From Geothrix oryzisoli (lineage in GTDB: Bacteria; Acidobacteriota; Holophagae; Holophagales; Holophagaceae), in assembly GCF_022808865.1 (NCBI RefSeq), contig NZ_JAKZLB010000003.1, forward strand, positions 574,015 to 638,014: 64,000 nt of DNA. Reading direction: 5' to 3'. The first letter of the stretch is position 1; every line of letters begins with the position of its first letter. The notes beneath the pieces were generated by a model. That model saw only the letters and a program-made list of their open reading frames with translations. It did no database searches and was not told where the DNA came from. Of the stretch, positions 24,154 through 32,377 are shown piece after piece. A program made the position numbers and the translations under genes.

Positions 24154-27100
24154 GGCTGCCCCTCCTCGGAAACTGCAGCCTGCGCCGGGGCGGGCTCCTG
24201 GGCCTTCTTCTTGAACAGCTGACTCACCAGGACGAAGGACAGGGGGATGTAGAAGATGGCGATGAAGGTGGCCGTCAGCATCCCGCCAACCACCCCCGTT
24301 CCGATGGCGTTCTGGGCCGCGGCTCCGGCGCCGGTCGTCATGGCCATCGGCAGCACGCCGAAGGTGAAGGCAAGGGAGGTCATCAGGATGGGGCGCAATC
24401 GCATTCGGGAAGCCTCGATGGCCGCCTCGACGAGCCCGCTGCCCTGGGAGATGAGTTCCTGTGCGAACTGCACGATGAGGATGGCGTTCTTTGCGGCCAG
24501 GCCCAGGGTGGTCAGCAGGCCGATCTGGAAATAGACATCGCTGGACAACCCGCGGCCCCAGGTTGCGGCCACCGCGCCGAACACCCCGATGGGGAGGATC
24601 AGCAGGACGGAGAAGGGGATGGACCAGCTCTCGTAAAGGGCGGCAAGGCACAGGAAGATGACCAGGATCGAGAAGGCGTAGAGGGCCGGGGCCTGGGATC
24701 CCGCCTGGCGCTCCTGGTAGGAGAGCCCCGTCCACTCGAAGCCGATGCCGGCCGGCAGCTTCGCGGCGATGGCCTCCATGGCCAGCATGGCGTCCCCGGT
24801 GCTCTTGCCGAGGGCCGGCTCCCCATTGATGTTGATGGCCGGATAGCCGTTGTAGCGCTGAAGGTTCGGAGAACCCTGGGTCCATTCCCCCTTGGCGAAC
24901 GCCGAGAAAGGCACCATCCCGCCGGATTTGTTGGGGACGTAGATCCTGTTCAGGTCCTCCAGCTGCATCCGGAAGGGGGCATCGGCCTGCATGTAGACGC
25001 GCTTGACCCGGCCCTGGTTGATGAAGTCGTTCACGTAGGAGCCACCCCACGAACTGGACAGGCCGTCGGCGATGGCCGCGGCCGAAACCCCCAGGGCGCC
25101 TGCCCGGTCCTGGTCGATCTGGACGTTGTATTCCGGCTGGTCGTCCGCCCCGACGGGCCGCACGCTCTTCAGGTTGGGGTCCTTGGCGGCCATGCCGAGG
25201 AGCGTGTTGCGGGCCTCCATGAGCTTCGCGTGGCCGACGCCACCACGGTCCTCCAACTGGAAATCGAATCCGGTGGCGCTGCCCATCTCGAGGATCGCCG
25301 GGGGGGCGAACACGAAGGCCAGGGCATCCCGGCGGGCCATCAGCTTGCCCATGGCCCGCTTCACCACGGCGGCAACCCTGAGGTCCTGGCGATTGCGCTG
25401 CTTCCAGTCCTTCAGCTTGAGGAAGGCCATGCCATTGTTCTGTCCCACGCCGGCCATGCTGAAGCCGGACACGGACATGATGGAATCCACCGCATCCTTC
25501 TCGTTCTCCATGAAGTGCTTCTGGACCTCCTTCATGACCGCTTCGGTGCGCTCCAAGGGCGCTCCCGCTGGAAGCTGGACCATCGCCATGAGGATTCCCT
25601 GGTCCTCCTCCGGCAGGAAGGCTGTGGGGAGGCGAAGGAACAGCAGGCCCGTCACCAGGACGATCGCCGCATAGATGGCTAGATAACGAGCGCGCTTGCC
25701 AAGCACCCGCTCCAGCTGGCCGGTGAAGATGTCGCGGAATCGGTAGTAGGTCCGGTCGAACCAGATGAAGAAGGGCCGGGTGACCTTCCAGCCACTCTCC
25801 GCCGCCTCGTGGCCCTTGGGTACGGACTTCAGGAAGGTGACGCAGAGGGAAGGGGTCAGGATCAGGGCCACCACCACCGACAGCAGCATGGCGGTGATGA
25901 GGGTGAGGGAGAACTGCCGGTAGATGACGCCGGTGGACCCTTCGAAGAAGGCCATGGGGCCGAACACAGCCGACAGCACCAAGCCGATGCCGATCAGGGC
26001 GCCGGTGATCTGGGCCATGGATTTGCGGGTGGCCTCCTGCACCGGGAGGCCCTCGTCATGCATGATCCGTTCGACGTTCTCCACCACCACGATGGCATCG
26101 TCCACCAGCAGGCCGATGGCCAGCACCATGGCGAACATGGTGAGCATGTTGATGGACATGCCCGTGTACTGGATCACGGCGAAGGTGCCCAGCAGCACGA
26201 CCGGAACGGCGATGGTGGGGATCAGGGTGGCCCTGAAATTGCCAAGGAAGAGCAGCATCACCAGGAAGACCAAGACCACGGCCTCGATCAGGGTCTTCAC
26301 CACCTCCTCGATGGCCACGCTCACGAACGGGGTGGTTTCGTAGGGGTAGGCCACCGTCACGCCGGCCGGGAAGAACTTGGACATCTCGTCCATCTTGGCC
26401 TTGATGAGTTTGGAGGTATCCAGGGCGTTCGCTCCGGAGGCCAGGCGGATGATCATGCCCGCCACGGGCTTTCCGTTCAGGCTGGTCTCGGAACCGTAGT
26501 TCTCGGTGCCCAGCTCGATCCGGGCCACATCCCGGAGATGGACCGTGGAGCCATCCGGATTGATGCGCAGGGGGATGTCCCCGAATTGTTCCGGGGTCTG
26601 CATGAGTTCCTGGACGTTGACGGTCACGTTCAGCTGCTGGCCCTTCACTGCGGGCAGGCCGCCGGCCTGCCCCGCGGAGATCTGGGCGTTATAGGCCCTG
26701 ACGGCGGTCCGGACATCGTTGGGCGTGAGGCTATAGCTGGCCAGCTTGTCCTGGTCCAGCCAGAGCCGCATGGCGTACTGGGATCCGAAGGACATGACCT
26801 CCCCCACGCCTTCGACCCGGGCCAGCACCGCTTCGATGTTGGAGGACATGTAGTCGCGCAGATCGTCGGAGTTGAGGCTGCCGTCCTCGGAACGGATCGC
26901 GACGATCATGAAGAAGTTCCGGGTGGACTTGGTGACCTGGATGCCCATCTGCTGGACCGCTTGGGGCATGAGGGGCTTGGCCGTTTCCAGCTTGTTCTGG
27001 ACCTTGGCCCAGGCCACGTCCGGGTCGGTGCCCGGCTTGAAGGTCAGGGTGACGGTGCCCCGGCCCGAAGAGTCGCTGGTCGCGGAGAAATAGAGCAGGT

Positions 27101-27320
27101 TGTCGAGCCCGGTCATCTTCTGTTCGATGATCTGGGTGACGGTGTTCTCCACCGTCTTTGCCGAGGCTCCCGGGTAATAGGCGGCCACCGTGATCGAAGG
27201 CGGAGCCACAGGAGGGTACTGGGAAACGGGCAGGGCCCGGATGGCGAGGACTCCGGCCAGCATGATGATGATGGCCACCACCCAGGCGAAGATCGGCCGG
27301 TCGATGAAGAAATTGACCAT
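24150..27320 (-). CDS. RND multidrug efflux permease, HAE-1 (AcrB/MexB) family
   Basis: 1056 residues, the full length for AcrB-type trimeric inner-membrane proton antiporters. The N-terminus FIDRPIFAWVVAIIIMLAG is diagnostic. The proton-relay aspartate pair is in VDDAIVVVENVERIMHDEG, and the large periplasmic loops and the repeat of helices 7-12 are intact. Substrate is not predictable, but the closest style is hydrophobic and amphiphilic drugs rather than metals. It sits 12 bp after the adaptor gene and is regulated with it by the TetR gene upstream. Confidence 0.95.
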   Translation of the reverse strand: MVNFFIDRPIFAWVVAIIIMLAGVLAIRALPVSQYPPVAPPSITVAAYYPGASAKTVENTVTQIIEQKMTGLDNLLYFSATSDSSGRGTVTLTFKPGTDPDVAWAKVQNKLETAKPLMPQAVQQMGIQVTKSTRNFFMIVAIRSEDGSLNSDDLRDYMSSNIEAVLARVEGVGEVMSFGSQYAMRLWLDQDKLASYSLTPNDVRTAVRAYNAQISAGQAGGLPAVKGQQLNVTVNVQELMQTPEQFGDIPLRINPDGSTVHLRDVARIELGTENYGSETSLNGKPVAGMIIRLASGANALDTSKLIKAKMDEMSKFFPAGVTVAYPYETTPFVSVAIEEVVKTLIEAVVLVFLVMLLFLGNFRATLIPTIAVPVVLLGTFAVIQYTGMSINMLTMFAMVLAIGLLVDDAIVVVENVERIMHDEGLPVQEATRKSMAQITGALIGIGLVLSAVFGPMAFFEGSTGVIYRQFSLTLITAMLLSVVVALILTPSLCVTFLKSVPKGHEAAESGWKVTRPFFIWFDRTYYRFRDIFTGQLERVLGKRARYLAIYAAIVLVTGLLFLRLPTAFLPEEDQGILMAMVQLPAGAPLERTEAVMKEVQKHFMENEKDAVDSIMSVSGFSMAGVGQNNGMAFLKLKDWKQRNRQDLRVAAVVKRAMGKLMARRDALAFVFAPPAILEMGSATGFDFQLEDRGGVGHAKLMEARNTLLGMAAKDPNLKSVRPVGADDQPEYNVQIDQDRAGALGVSAAAIADGLSSSWGGSYVNDFINQGRVKRVYMQADAPFRMQLEDLNRIYVPNKSGGMVPFSAFAKGEWTQGSPNLQRYNGYPAININGEPALGKSTGDAMLAMEAIAAKLPAGIGFEWTGLSYQERQAGSQAPALYAFSILVIFLCLAALYESWSIPFSVLLILPIGVFGAVAATWGRGLSSDVYFQIGLLTTLGLAAKNAILIVQFAQELISQGSGLVEAAIEASRMRLRPILMTSLAFTFGVLPMAMTTGAGAAAQNAIGTGVVGGMLTATFIAIFYIPLSFVLVSQLFKKKAQEPAPAQAAVSEEGQP

Positions 27321-27332
27321 GGTGCGGCTCCT

Positions 27333-28487
27333 CTACTTCGCAGCCGCGGGGGCGGGGGCCGACGCGGGTACGACTTTCACGGCCACGCCCGGGCGGATCT
27401 TCTGCAGGCCTTCCACGACCACGCGGTCCCCGGCGTTGAGGCCTTCAAGGATCAGCCACTTCGAGCCGATGGCGCGGTCCACCTTGAGCGTCCGCTGCTC
27501 GATCTTGTCGGACGGGTCGACCACCATGGCGATGGCGTTGCCCTTGGGGTCGCGGGTGACACCTTGCTGCGGCACGAGGATGGCGTGCTCGGCCACGCCC
27601 TCTTCCACGATGGCGCGAACGTACATGCCCGGCAGCAGGATGTGGCGGGGATTCGGGAACACCATGCGGAGGATCTGCGAGCCCGTGCTCGGATCCACGG
27701 TGACATCGGAGAACTTCAGGACCCCCTGCTGGGCGTAGGGGGTGCCGTCCTCCAGGAGCAGCTTCACGCGGGCGGAATCCGCGCTGCCCTTGATGCGGTT
27801 GGCGGCCAGGTTCCGCTGGATGCCGAGCAGGATGGCGCTGGACTGGGGCGAATCCACATAGACCTGGTCCAGCTGCTGGATGGTGGTGAAGGCCGGGCCT
27901 TGGTAGGCCGCCGCCAGGGCGCCGGGGGTCACGTTGGACTTGCCGATGCGGCCCGAGATCGGCGCCGTGATGCGGGTGTAGCCGAGGTTGATCCGGGCGG
28001 ACTCGGCGCCGGCCTTCAGGGCCTGGACCTCGGCTTCGGCCTGCTTCTGGGCGGCGGCTGCGTCCTCATAGTCCTGCTGGCCCACGGCATTGATGGCGAC
28101 CAGTTCCTTGAACCGCTCGGCGCGCTTCCGGATGGCGGGCAGGTTGGCTTCGGCCCGGGCGAGGGCGGCGGCGGCCGTGTCGTAGGCGGCCTGGTAGGGC
28201 CTGGGGTCGATCTGGTAGAGCACGTCGCCCTGCTTCACGTCGGCTCCCTCGGTGAAGAGCCGCTGCTGGACAATGCCGTTCACCTGGGGATGGACCTCGG
28301 CCATGAGGAAGGCGGAGGTCCGTCCCGGAAGTTCGGAGGTGATCGCGACCTTTTCAGGCTGCAGGGTCACCACGGAGACCTCAGGCGCGGGCCGCGCCTG
28401 CTCCTTCTTGCCGCACCCGACAGTCAGCGCACCTGCCACCAGGGCGCCGGCGACGAAGATCATTCCACCTCGATAGGGGGTCTGCAT
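27333..28487 (-). CDS. RND efflux periplasmic adaptor (AcrA/MexA family)
   Basis: 384-residue lipoprotein. Signal with lipobox VGC (Cys25), then beta-barrel, lipoyl and alpha-hairpin elements. GRTSAFLMAEVHPQVNGIV and LYQIDPRPYQAAYDTAAAAL are AcrA hallmarks, and ITAPISGRIGKSNVTPGAL closes the lipoyl domain. It links the permease and the outer-membrane factor in the tripartite pump. First structural gene after the TetR regulator, 72 bp downstream. Confidence 0.94.
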   Translation of the reverse strand: MQTPYRGGMIFVAGALVAGALTVGCGKKEQARPAPEVSVVTLQPEKVAITSELPGRTSAFLMAEVHPQVNGIVQQRLFTEGADVKQGDVLYQIDPRPYQAAYDTAAAALARAEANLPAIRKRAERFKELVAINAVGQQDYEDAAAAQKQAEAEVQALKAGAESARINLGYTRITAPISGRIGKSNVTPGALAAAYQGPAFTTIQQLDQVYVDSPQSSAILLGIQRNLAANRIKGSADSARVKLLLEDGTPYAQQGVLKFSDVTVDPSTGSQILRMVFPNPRHILLPGMYVRAIVEEGVAEHAILVPQQGVTRDPKGNAIAMVVDPSDKIEQRTLKVDRAIGSKWLILEGLNAGDRVVVEGLQKIRPGVAVKVVPASAPAPAAAK

Positions 28488-28559
28488 GGGAGTGCTCCAG
28501 GAAGGGCTGAGAAAAATCTGGCGGCCTGAGGGGGGAATCGGGACGACGGACCGTCAGTA

Positions 28560-29219
28560 TCAACGCTGGCGGAGGCCCTGATAAGCGAAATCAGCCAGGC
28601 GGTCCGCCATGGCATCGAGGGACAGCGAAGGGTCGGCCGAGGTCCAGGCCAGGCCGTTGATTTCGCTCATCAGGGCGTGGTGGATGCAGCTGCCATGCAG
28701 GGTGATGCCCCAGAAGTCGACCTCTTCGGGGGATAGGTCAGGGCGAATGGCGCGGAGGCAGGCGCGGGCCTCCCGGACGAACGGCTCCATGCGCGTCTGC
28801 AGGAGATCCCTGACCTCGTGCCTGGGGGACTGAAGCTCGCTCAGCCACAGGCGCGAAGCCGGTTCCCGCAGAGGGTCCGAGCCGTCGAAGTGGGCGTCCA
28901 CCTCGCGGAGGACCCTGCGGATGTGCGCGCGGAGCCGCGCCCGCCCGTCCATGGGGCTCGCCGCGGCCTGGGGCGGTTCCTGAGCGTCCTCGCCCGCTGT
29001 CTTGGCCGAGAAGTGGGTCAGCAGGTAGCGGAAGACTTCCCGGTACAGCCCTTCCTTGCCCTTGAAGTAGTAGGAGATGAGCGAGGAGTTCTTCCCGGCC
29101 ATGGAGGCCACCAGGCGGATGGAGGTGGCGTCGTAGCCGTACTTGGCGAAGCAGGCCAGGGCCGCTTCGAGCAGTGCCTCGCGGGTATCAGGGGAGAGGG
29201 TGGTTTCGGAGGGGCACAC
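28560..29219 (-). CDS. TetR-family regulator of the RND efflux operon
   Basis: 219 residues. The N-terminal helix-turn-helix (TREALLEAALACFAKYGYDA to SLISYYFKGKEGLYREVF) is standard TetR. The C-terminal part resembles the CecR/CerR-type ligand domain. It lies directly upstream of the adaptor gene in the same direction, so it probably represses its own operon. GTG start; the ribosome-binding site is weak and far (AAGG about 15 nt away), so the exact start is uncertain. The 100-bp AT-rich block and GTTCG/CGAAC-type inverted repeats lie upstream. Confidence 0.88.
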   Translation of the reverse strand: MCPSETTLSPDTREALLEAALACFAKYGYDATSIRLVASMAGKNSSLISYYFKGKEGLYREVFRYLLTHFSAKTAGEDAQEPPQAAASPMDGRARLRAHIRRVLREVDAHFDGSDPLREPASRLWLSELQSPRHEVRDLLQTRMEPFVREARACLRAIRPDLSPEEVDFWGITLHGSCIHHALMSEINGLAWTSADPSLSLDAMADRLADFAYQGLRQR

Positions 29220-29280
29220 GGGATATCCACGCCTTAATCGTTCGACCGAACAATAGAATTGATCGATCGGATGATTCTGG

Positions 29281-29380
29281 CAATCAATTTTTTTAGATAA
29301 TATAAATAAAATAAAACATTTTTTATATTATATAAAATGAAATTAATGCAATTAAAAAAATAAACGAATTATAATAAATG
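29281..29380. other. AT-rich island (about 10% GC) upstream of the efflux regulator
   Basis: By hand count, 10 of these 100 bases are G or C in a genome segment of about 70% GC. It lies in the 306-bp gap between the two TetR genes. The flanks hold repeated CGACCGA-like motifs at 29249-29256 and near 29400, and GTTCG-AC-CGAAC, candidates for TetR operators. No ORF of note. It could be an UP element, a xenogeneic-silencer target or a recently acquired segment. Confidence 0.7.
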
Positions 29381-29525
29381 GCACTCATGATAGGTCACTC
29401 GACCGATGTATCCTGCTGCTTCGGGAGGGATACCCATGAAATCGAGCCTGGGTTTGGTCGAGCTTCCCCCGGCCGGTCCCCCGGTGATCCGGCGTCCACC
29501 CTCTGCGCGGCGGCAACCCGAGGCT

Positions 29526-30191
29526 CTACCCTTCGCGCGGGGGCGGCGTATCGGCCCGCAGTCCGTGCAGGCAGACGTCCACCAGCATCTCCGCCTCCTG
29601 GAAATGGCTGCCGAACGGGGGGTACTCGCCCCAGACCACCTTGTTGAGGCCCAGCATCGTACCGTGGCCCGCCACCTGGCCCATGATCGTGGCGCCGAGG
29701 AAGGCCACCTGGGCGGCGCTCAGCTCGGGGCGGATGATCTGGATGCACTCCCGGATCAGGTCCGCGGTCGGGCCGAGGTACTGGTGGATGATCGGGTGGA
29801 GGCTGGGGCGCGGGGCGCGGAACTCCCGGACCCAGAGGCGGGCCCGGTGATCCTGGAAGGGCCTGGCTTCCGACGCGTCCGGAGCCGCCTGCTGGTACAT
29901 GAAATGGATCTGCTCGCGCAGCAGGCGAATGGCTCCCAGCCGGTCCTTCGGATCCAGTCCCGAGGCGAGCGAGCGCTGGGCCGCGGGCGGCGTGGAGGTC
30001 TCGAAGATGTGCTTGAACACCTCCAGGTACAGCCCCTCCTTGTTCCTGAAGTAGTGGGACAGGAGCGAAAGGGGCCGTCCCGCCTTCTCCGCGATCATCC
30101 GCATGCTCGTGCCGTCGAATCCATGGTCGGCGAAGCACACCAGGGCGGCCTGGAGCAGGGAGGTGCGCGTGTCGGGGGTTTTGGCTTCCAT
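29526..30191 (-). CDS. TetR-family transcriptional regulator
   Basis: 221 residues, distantly similar to the TetR gene next door, with an N-terminal helix-turn-helix (TRTSLLQAALVCFADHGFDG to SLLSHYFRNKEGLYLEVF). The ligand domain shares the CerR-type layout. It is transcribed leftward toward the AT-rich island and the efflux operon. Target unknown: it could cooperate in efflux control or regulate the divergent DUF3187 gene, whose start is 110 bp away. Confidence 0.86.
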   Translation of the reverse strand: MEAKTPDTRTSLLQAALVCFADHGFDGTSMRMIAEKAGRPLSLLSHYFRNKEGLYLEVFKHIFETSTPPAAQRSLASGLDPKDRLGAIRLLREQIHFMYQQAAPDASEARPFQDHRARLWVREFRAPRPSLHPIIHQYLGPTADLIRECIQIIRPELSAAQVAFLGATIMGQVAGHGTMLGLNKVVWGEYPPFGSHFQEAEMLVDVCLHGLRADTPPPREG

Positions 30192-30301
30192 GGCGGAACC
30201 CAGGATATCCCTACTTGCCTCCGATCCGCGGAGCCGAATGGCGGTGTGCCATGCGGGTTCCCGCCGTCTGCGGGGGATCGCGCCTCCAACGGGGAAGGGG
30301 C

Positions 30302-31387
30302 ATGATCCGAAGGCGTGCGCTGTACCTCCTCCTTGCGTTGGCGCCGGCGCTCATCGCGGCCTCGGAGGAACCCTGGCCGGATCCCGGCCCGCCCGCCAGC
30401 CGGGATCTCTTCCCGTTGAACCTGGTCCCGCTGAGCTACCGGCCCCTGGGTGCCAAGACCGTGGGTGCAGGCCAGTGGCGCATCTCCCTCCAGGCCACCC
30501 GCTCCAACACCTTCGAGTTCTCGGATCTGATCAAGGAACGCCTGCCCAGGGATCCCTCCGGCCGGATCACGGTGGACCGGTCCGGTGCGACCCAGTTCGC
30601 CGCGTCCATGCCGAACGAGCCCCTGATCTATTTCTTCGATGCCGAGGTCCAGCGGACCGAGTTCGGCTTCCGGTATGGCCTCACCCGGGACACGGACCTG
30701 GCGTTGACGCTGGGCTGGCAGAGCCTCGAGGGCGGCTTCATGGACGGGCTGATCGAAGCGGTGCATCGCCTCGGCTTCGAGCAGGCTGGACGCAGCGCCA
30801 TCGCCCGGAACCAGCTGACCTTCGCCATCATCCAAAAAGGGCAGGTGATCTACTTCTCGCAGGAGCCGGTCCGGTTCCATGTCGTGGATCCCGTGGTGGC
30901 GGTCCTCCATCGCTGCTACGAGGATCCCCGGTTGACGGTCAGCTTCATCGGGGCGGTGCAGATTCCCGCCACCCGCTTCGCGGGGGAGTTCCGTTCGGAC
31001 TGGGATTCGAGCGCGGGCCTGACCTTCCAATGGGAGCCCTCGTCCGCCCAGGCCATCCATGGAGGCGGCGCCTACCTCCGCCGCAGCATCCGGGGAGGTG
31101 TGGGCGCGACCCCCTTCCTCATCAAGGATCAGATCGCCGGGCACCTGGGCTGGGAGTGGCGCGGCTGGTCCCGGGTGCGCCCGTTCCTCGTGCTCGTCTA
31201 CCACGATGCGCTCACCTCCCAGGGCCCGGGGGCGACCCTGGACAAACCCTCCGTGATCCACGACCTGGGGGTGCACGTCCGGCTGGGACCGCGCACGGCC
31301 CTGACCTTCAGCTACCTCAACAACCTCACGCACAACGAGAACACGGCCGACATGGGCCTGGCAGTGCGGCTGGCCGTGAGGCCGTAG
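30302..31387 (+). CDS. DUF3187-family outer-membrane protein
   Basis: 361 residues with a signal peptide ([20 protein letters not shown]). The rest is rich in alternating aromatic and polar beta strands: [43 protein letters not shown] and a final strand LAVRLAVRP. This matches DUF3187, uncharacterised outer-membrane proteins of Gram-negatives. The ATG at 30302 has GGGGAAGGGG upstream. Divergent from the second TetR gene. Function unknown. Confidence 0.7.
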   Translation: MIRRRALYLLLALAPALIAASEEPWPDPGPPASRDLFPLNLVPLSYRPLGAKTVGAGQWRISLQATRSNTFEFSDLIKERLPRDPSGRITVDRSGATQFAASMPNEPLIYFFDAEVQRTEFGFRYGLTRDTDLALTLGWQSLEGGFMDGLIEAVHRLGFEQAGRSAIARNQLTFAIIQKGQVIYFSQEPVRFHVVDPVVAVLHRCYEDPRLTVSFIGAVQIPATRFAGEFRSDWDSSAGLTFQWEPSSAQAIHGGGAYLRRSIRGGVGATPFLIKDQIAGHLGWEWRGWSRVRPFLVLVYHDALTSQGPGATLDKPSVIHDLGVHVRLGPRTALTFSYLNNLTHNENTADMGLAVRLAVRP

Positions 31388-31450
31388 GCGAAGGCCCGAT
31401 GGGCCATTCAGGTCATTCCGCCTCAGGATCGGGACCCGACCGATCAGGAG

Positions 31451-31664
31451 GATTCGAACTGCGTCTGGCTGCACCAGCCGCCAGTCTTGCTCCGGCCTGC
31501 CATCAAGGCACGCCTCGGGCGATCCCACTCGGAGGTTCGCCGTGCTCCGTATTTGGGGCCGACCCATCAGGGCGGGATCCGAACTGCGTCTGGCTGCGCC
31601 AGTCGCCGGTCTCGCTTCGGCGTGCCATCAAGGCACGCCTCGGGCGATCCCACTCGGAGGTTCG
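31451..31664. repeat. Two tandem 89-bp repeats, period 125, downstream of tRNA-Pro
   Basis: Copies at 31451-31539 and 31576-31664 match at 82 of 89 positions. Weaker similarity in the flanks suggests a 125-bp unit. Each begins with a T-arm-like GATTCGAA or GATCCGAA and ends GGAGGTTCG, and the last copy continues into GGAGGTTCGAATCCTCTCG (31656-31674). That 19-mer equals the T-arm/acceptor part of tRNA-Pro, in inverted orientation relative to the tRNA. The layout recalls the rtT repeats after E. coli tyrT. Confidence 0.7.
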
Positions 31665-31691
31665 AATCCTCTCGACCCGAAGGGTCGAAGC

Positions 31692-31729
31692 ACCAGAAAA
31701 AGGGGCCCGATTGGGCCCCGTTTTCTGGT
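31692..31729 (-). terminator. Strong rho-independent terminator after tRNA-Pro
   Basis: The stem ACCAGAAAA/TTTTCTGGT encloses GGGGCCC/GGGCCCC. On the minus strand it follows the tRNA 3' end by 4 bp and reads out through TTTTT. The A/T outer arms make it workable in both directions. Confidence 0.85.
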
Positions 31730-31733
31730 GATT

Positions 31734-31810
<77 letters not shown>

Positions 31811-31820
31811 TGAATCATTG

Positions 31821-31849
31821 ACTCTAGACCGGACGGGGCCTCAGGTCAA
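31821..31849 (-). promoter_or_regulatory. Promoter of tRNA-Pro
   Basis: On the minus strand TTGACC (31844-31849) and TAGAGT (31821-31826) with a 17-bp spacer; predicted start about 31814, four bases before the mature tRNA. The -35 box overlaps the stop codon of the MerR-like gene. Confidence 0.65.
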
Positions 31850-32247
31850 GGTTTGACTGGATGGGACAGGCGCTCGTACAGGGCCCGCACGGATTTGAGG
31901 ATGGGTTGGAGGTCGGAACTGGTGCGGAGAAGCCTTGGAATGGTGGGTTTGGGCTTCGCGGCCGGAGCGGCGGGAAGGTCGTCGGCGTCGAGACCCAGGT
32001 CCAGGCGCTGCACGAGGTGACCGTGGGCCAGCAGCTCCGCGCAGTCGGCCACGGTGAGGCCTTCGGCCAGCCAGGCCTTGATGCGCTTCAGGCGCGGCAG
32101 CTCGTCCACATGGTAGTAGCGGAGGTTGCCCTTGCTGCGCCGCGGCTTGATGTCCGGGATGACGTCTTCCCAGTAGCGCAGATCCTTGGGCCCCACGCCG
32201 ATGAGGGTGGCGGCTTCACCGATCTTGAACCACTTCTTGTCACTCAC
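31846..32247 (-). CDS. MerR-family transcriptional regulator
   Basis: 133 residues. The winged-helix DNA-binding domain is [29 protein letters not shown], followed by [24 protein letters not shown], the MerR two-helix connector. The C-terminal 55 residues are Ala/Pro-rich with no ligand cysteines, so the effector is unknown. GTG 32247 is chosen because GGAGG precedes it by 6 nt. A 41-codon leader ORF ends in the overlap with this start and repeats its first codons. Confidence 0.82.
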   Translation of the reverse strand: MSDKKWFKIGEAATLIGVGPKDLRYWEDVIPDIKPRRSKGNLRYYHVDELPRLKRIKAWLAEGLTVADCAELLAHGHLVQRLDLGLDADDLPAAPAAKPKPTIPRLLRTSSDLQPILKSVRALYERLSHPVKP

Positions 32248-32365
32248 GGTCTGCCTCCGACCGTCGCGATTCGCTCCCTGTGGGGACCCCGCTCCGCAGG
32301 CTCCCCCGGAGCCTGCTCCGCGACCCACATGGCCGCGAGATCTTGAACCACTTCTTGTCCGCCAT
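32240..32365 (-). CDS. 41-residue leader ORF duplicating the MerR N-terminus
   Basis: Starts ATG 32365 (ribosome-binding site AGGCGGGG) with MADKKWFKI, the same residues that open the downstream MerR gene (SDKKWFKI). It then diverges into an Arg/Ser-rich tail and stops in the GTGAGTGAC start of that gene. The shared part is a 21-bp direct repeat (32221-32241 and 32339-32359). Between the copies is a perfect 9-bp hairpin with CCC loop (32296-32316). It lies 12 bp downstream of the NtrX-like gene. Either a leader peptide or the remnant of a duplicated gene start. Confidence 0.45.
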   Translation of the reverse strand: MADKKWFKISRPCGSRSRLRGSLRSGVPTGSESRRSEADRE

Positions 32366-32377
32366 CGGGGACCCCGC

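Noticed and set aside
25809-28529. Plus-strand open frame of 906 codons opposite the RND operon
   Set aside because: Antisense to the permease and adaptor genes; composition is biased and no domain is visible.
29281-29380. AT-rich island considered as a replication origin
   Set aside because: No dnaA, dnaN or DnaA-box cluster is near and the flanking genes are efflux regulators.
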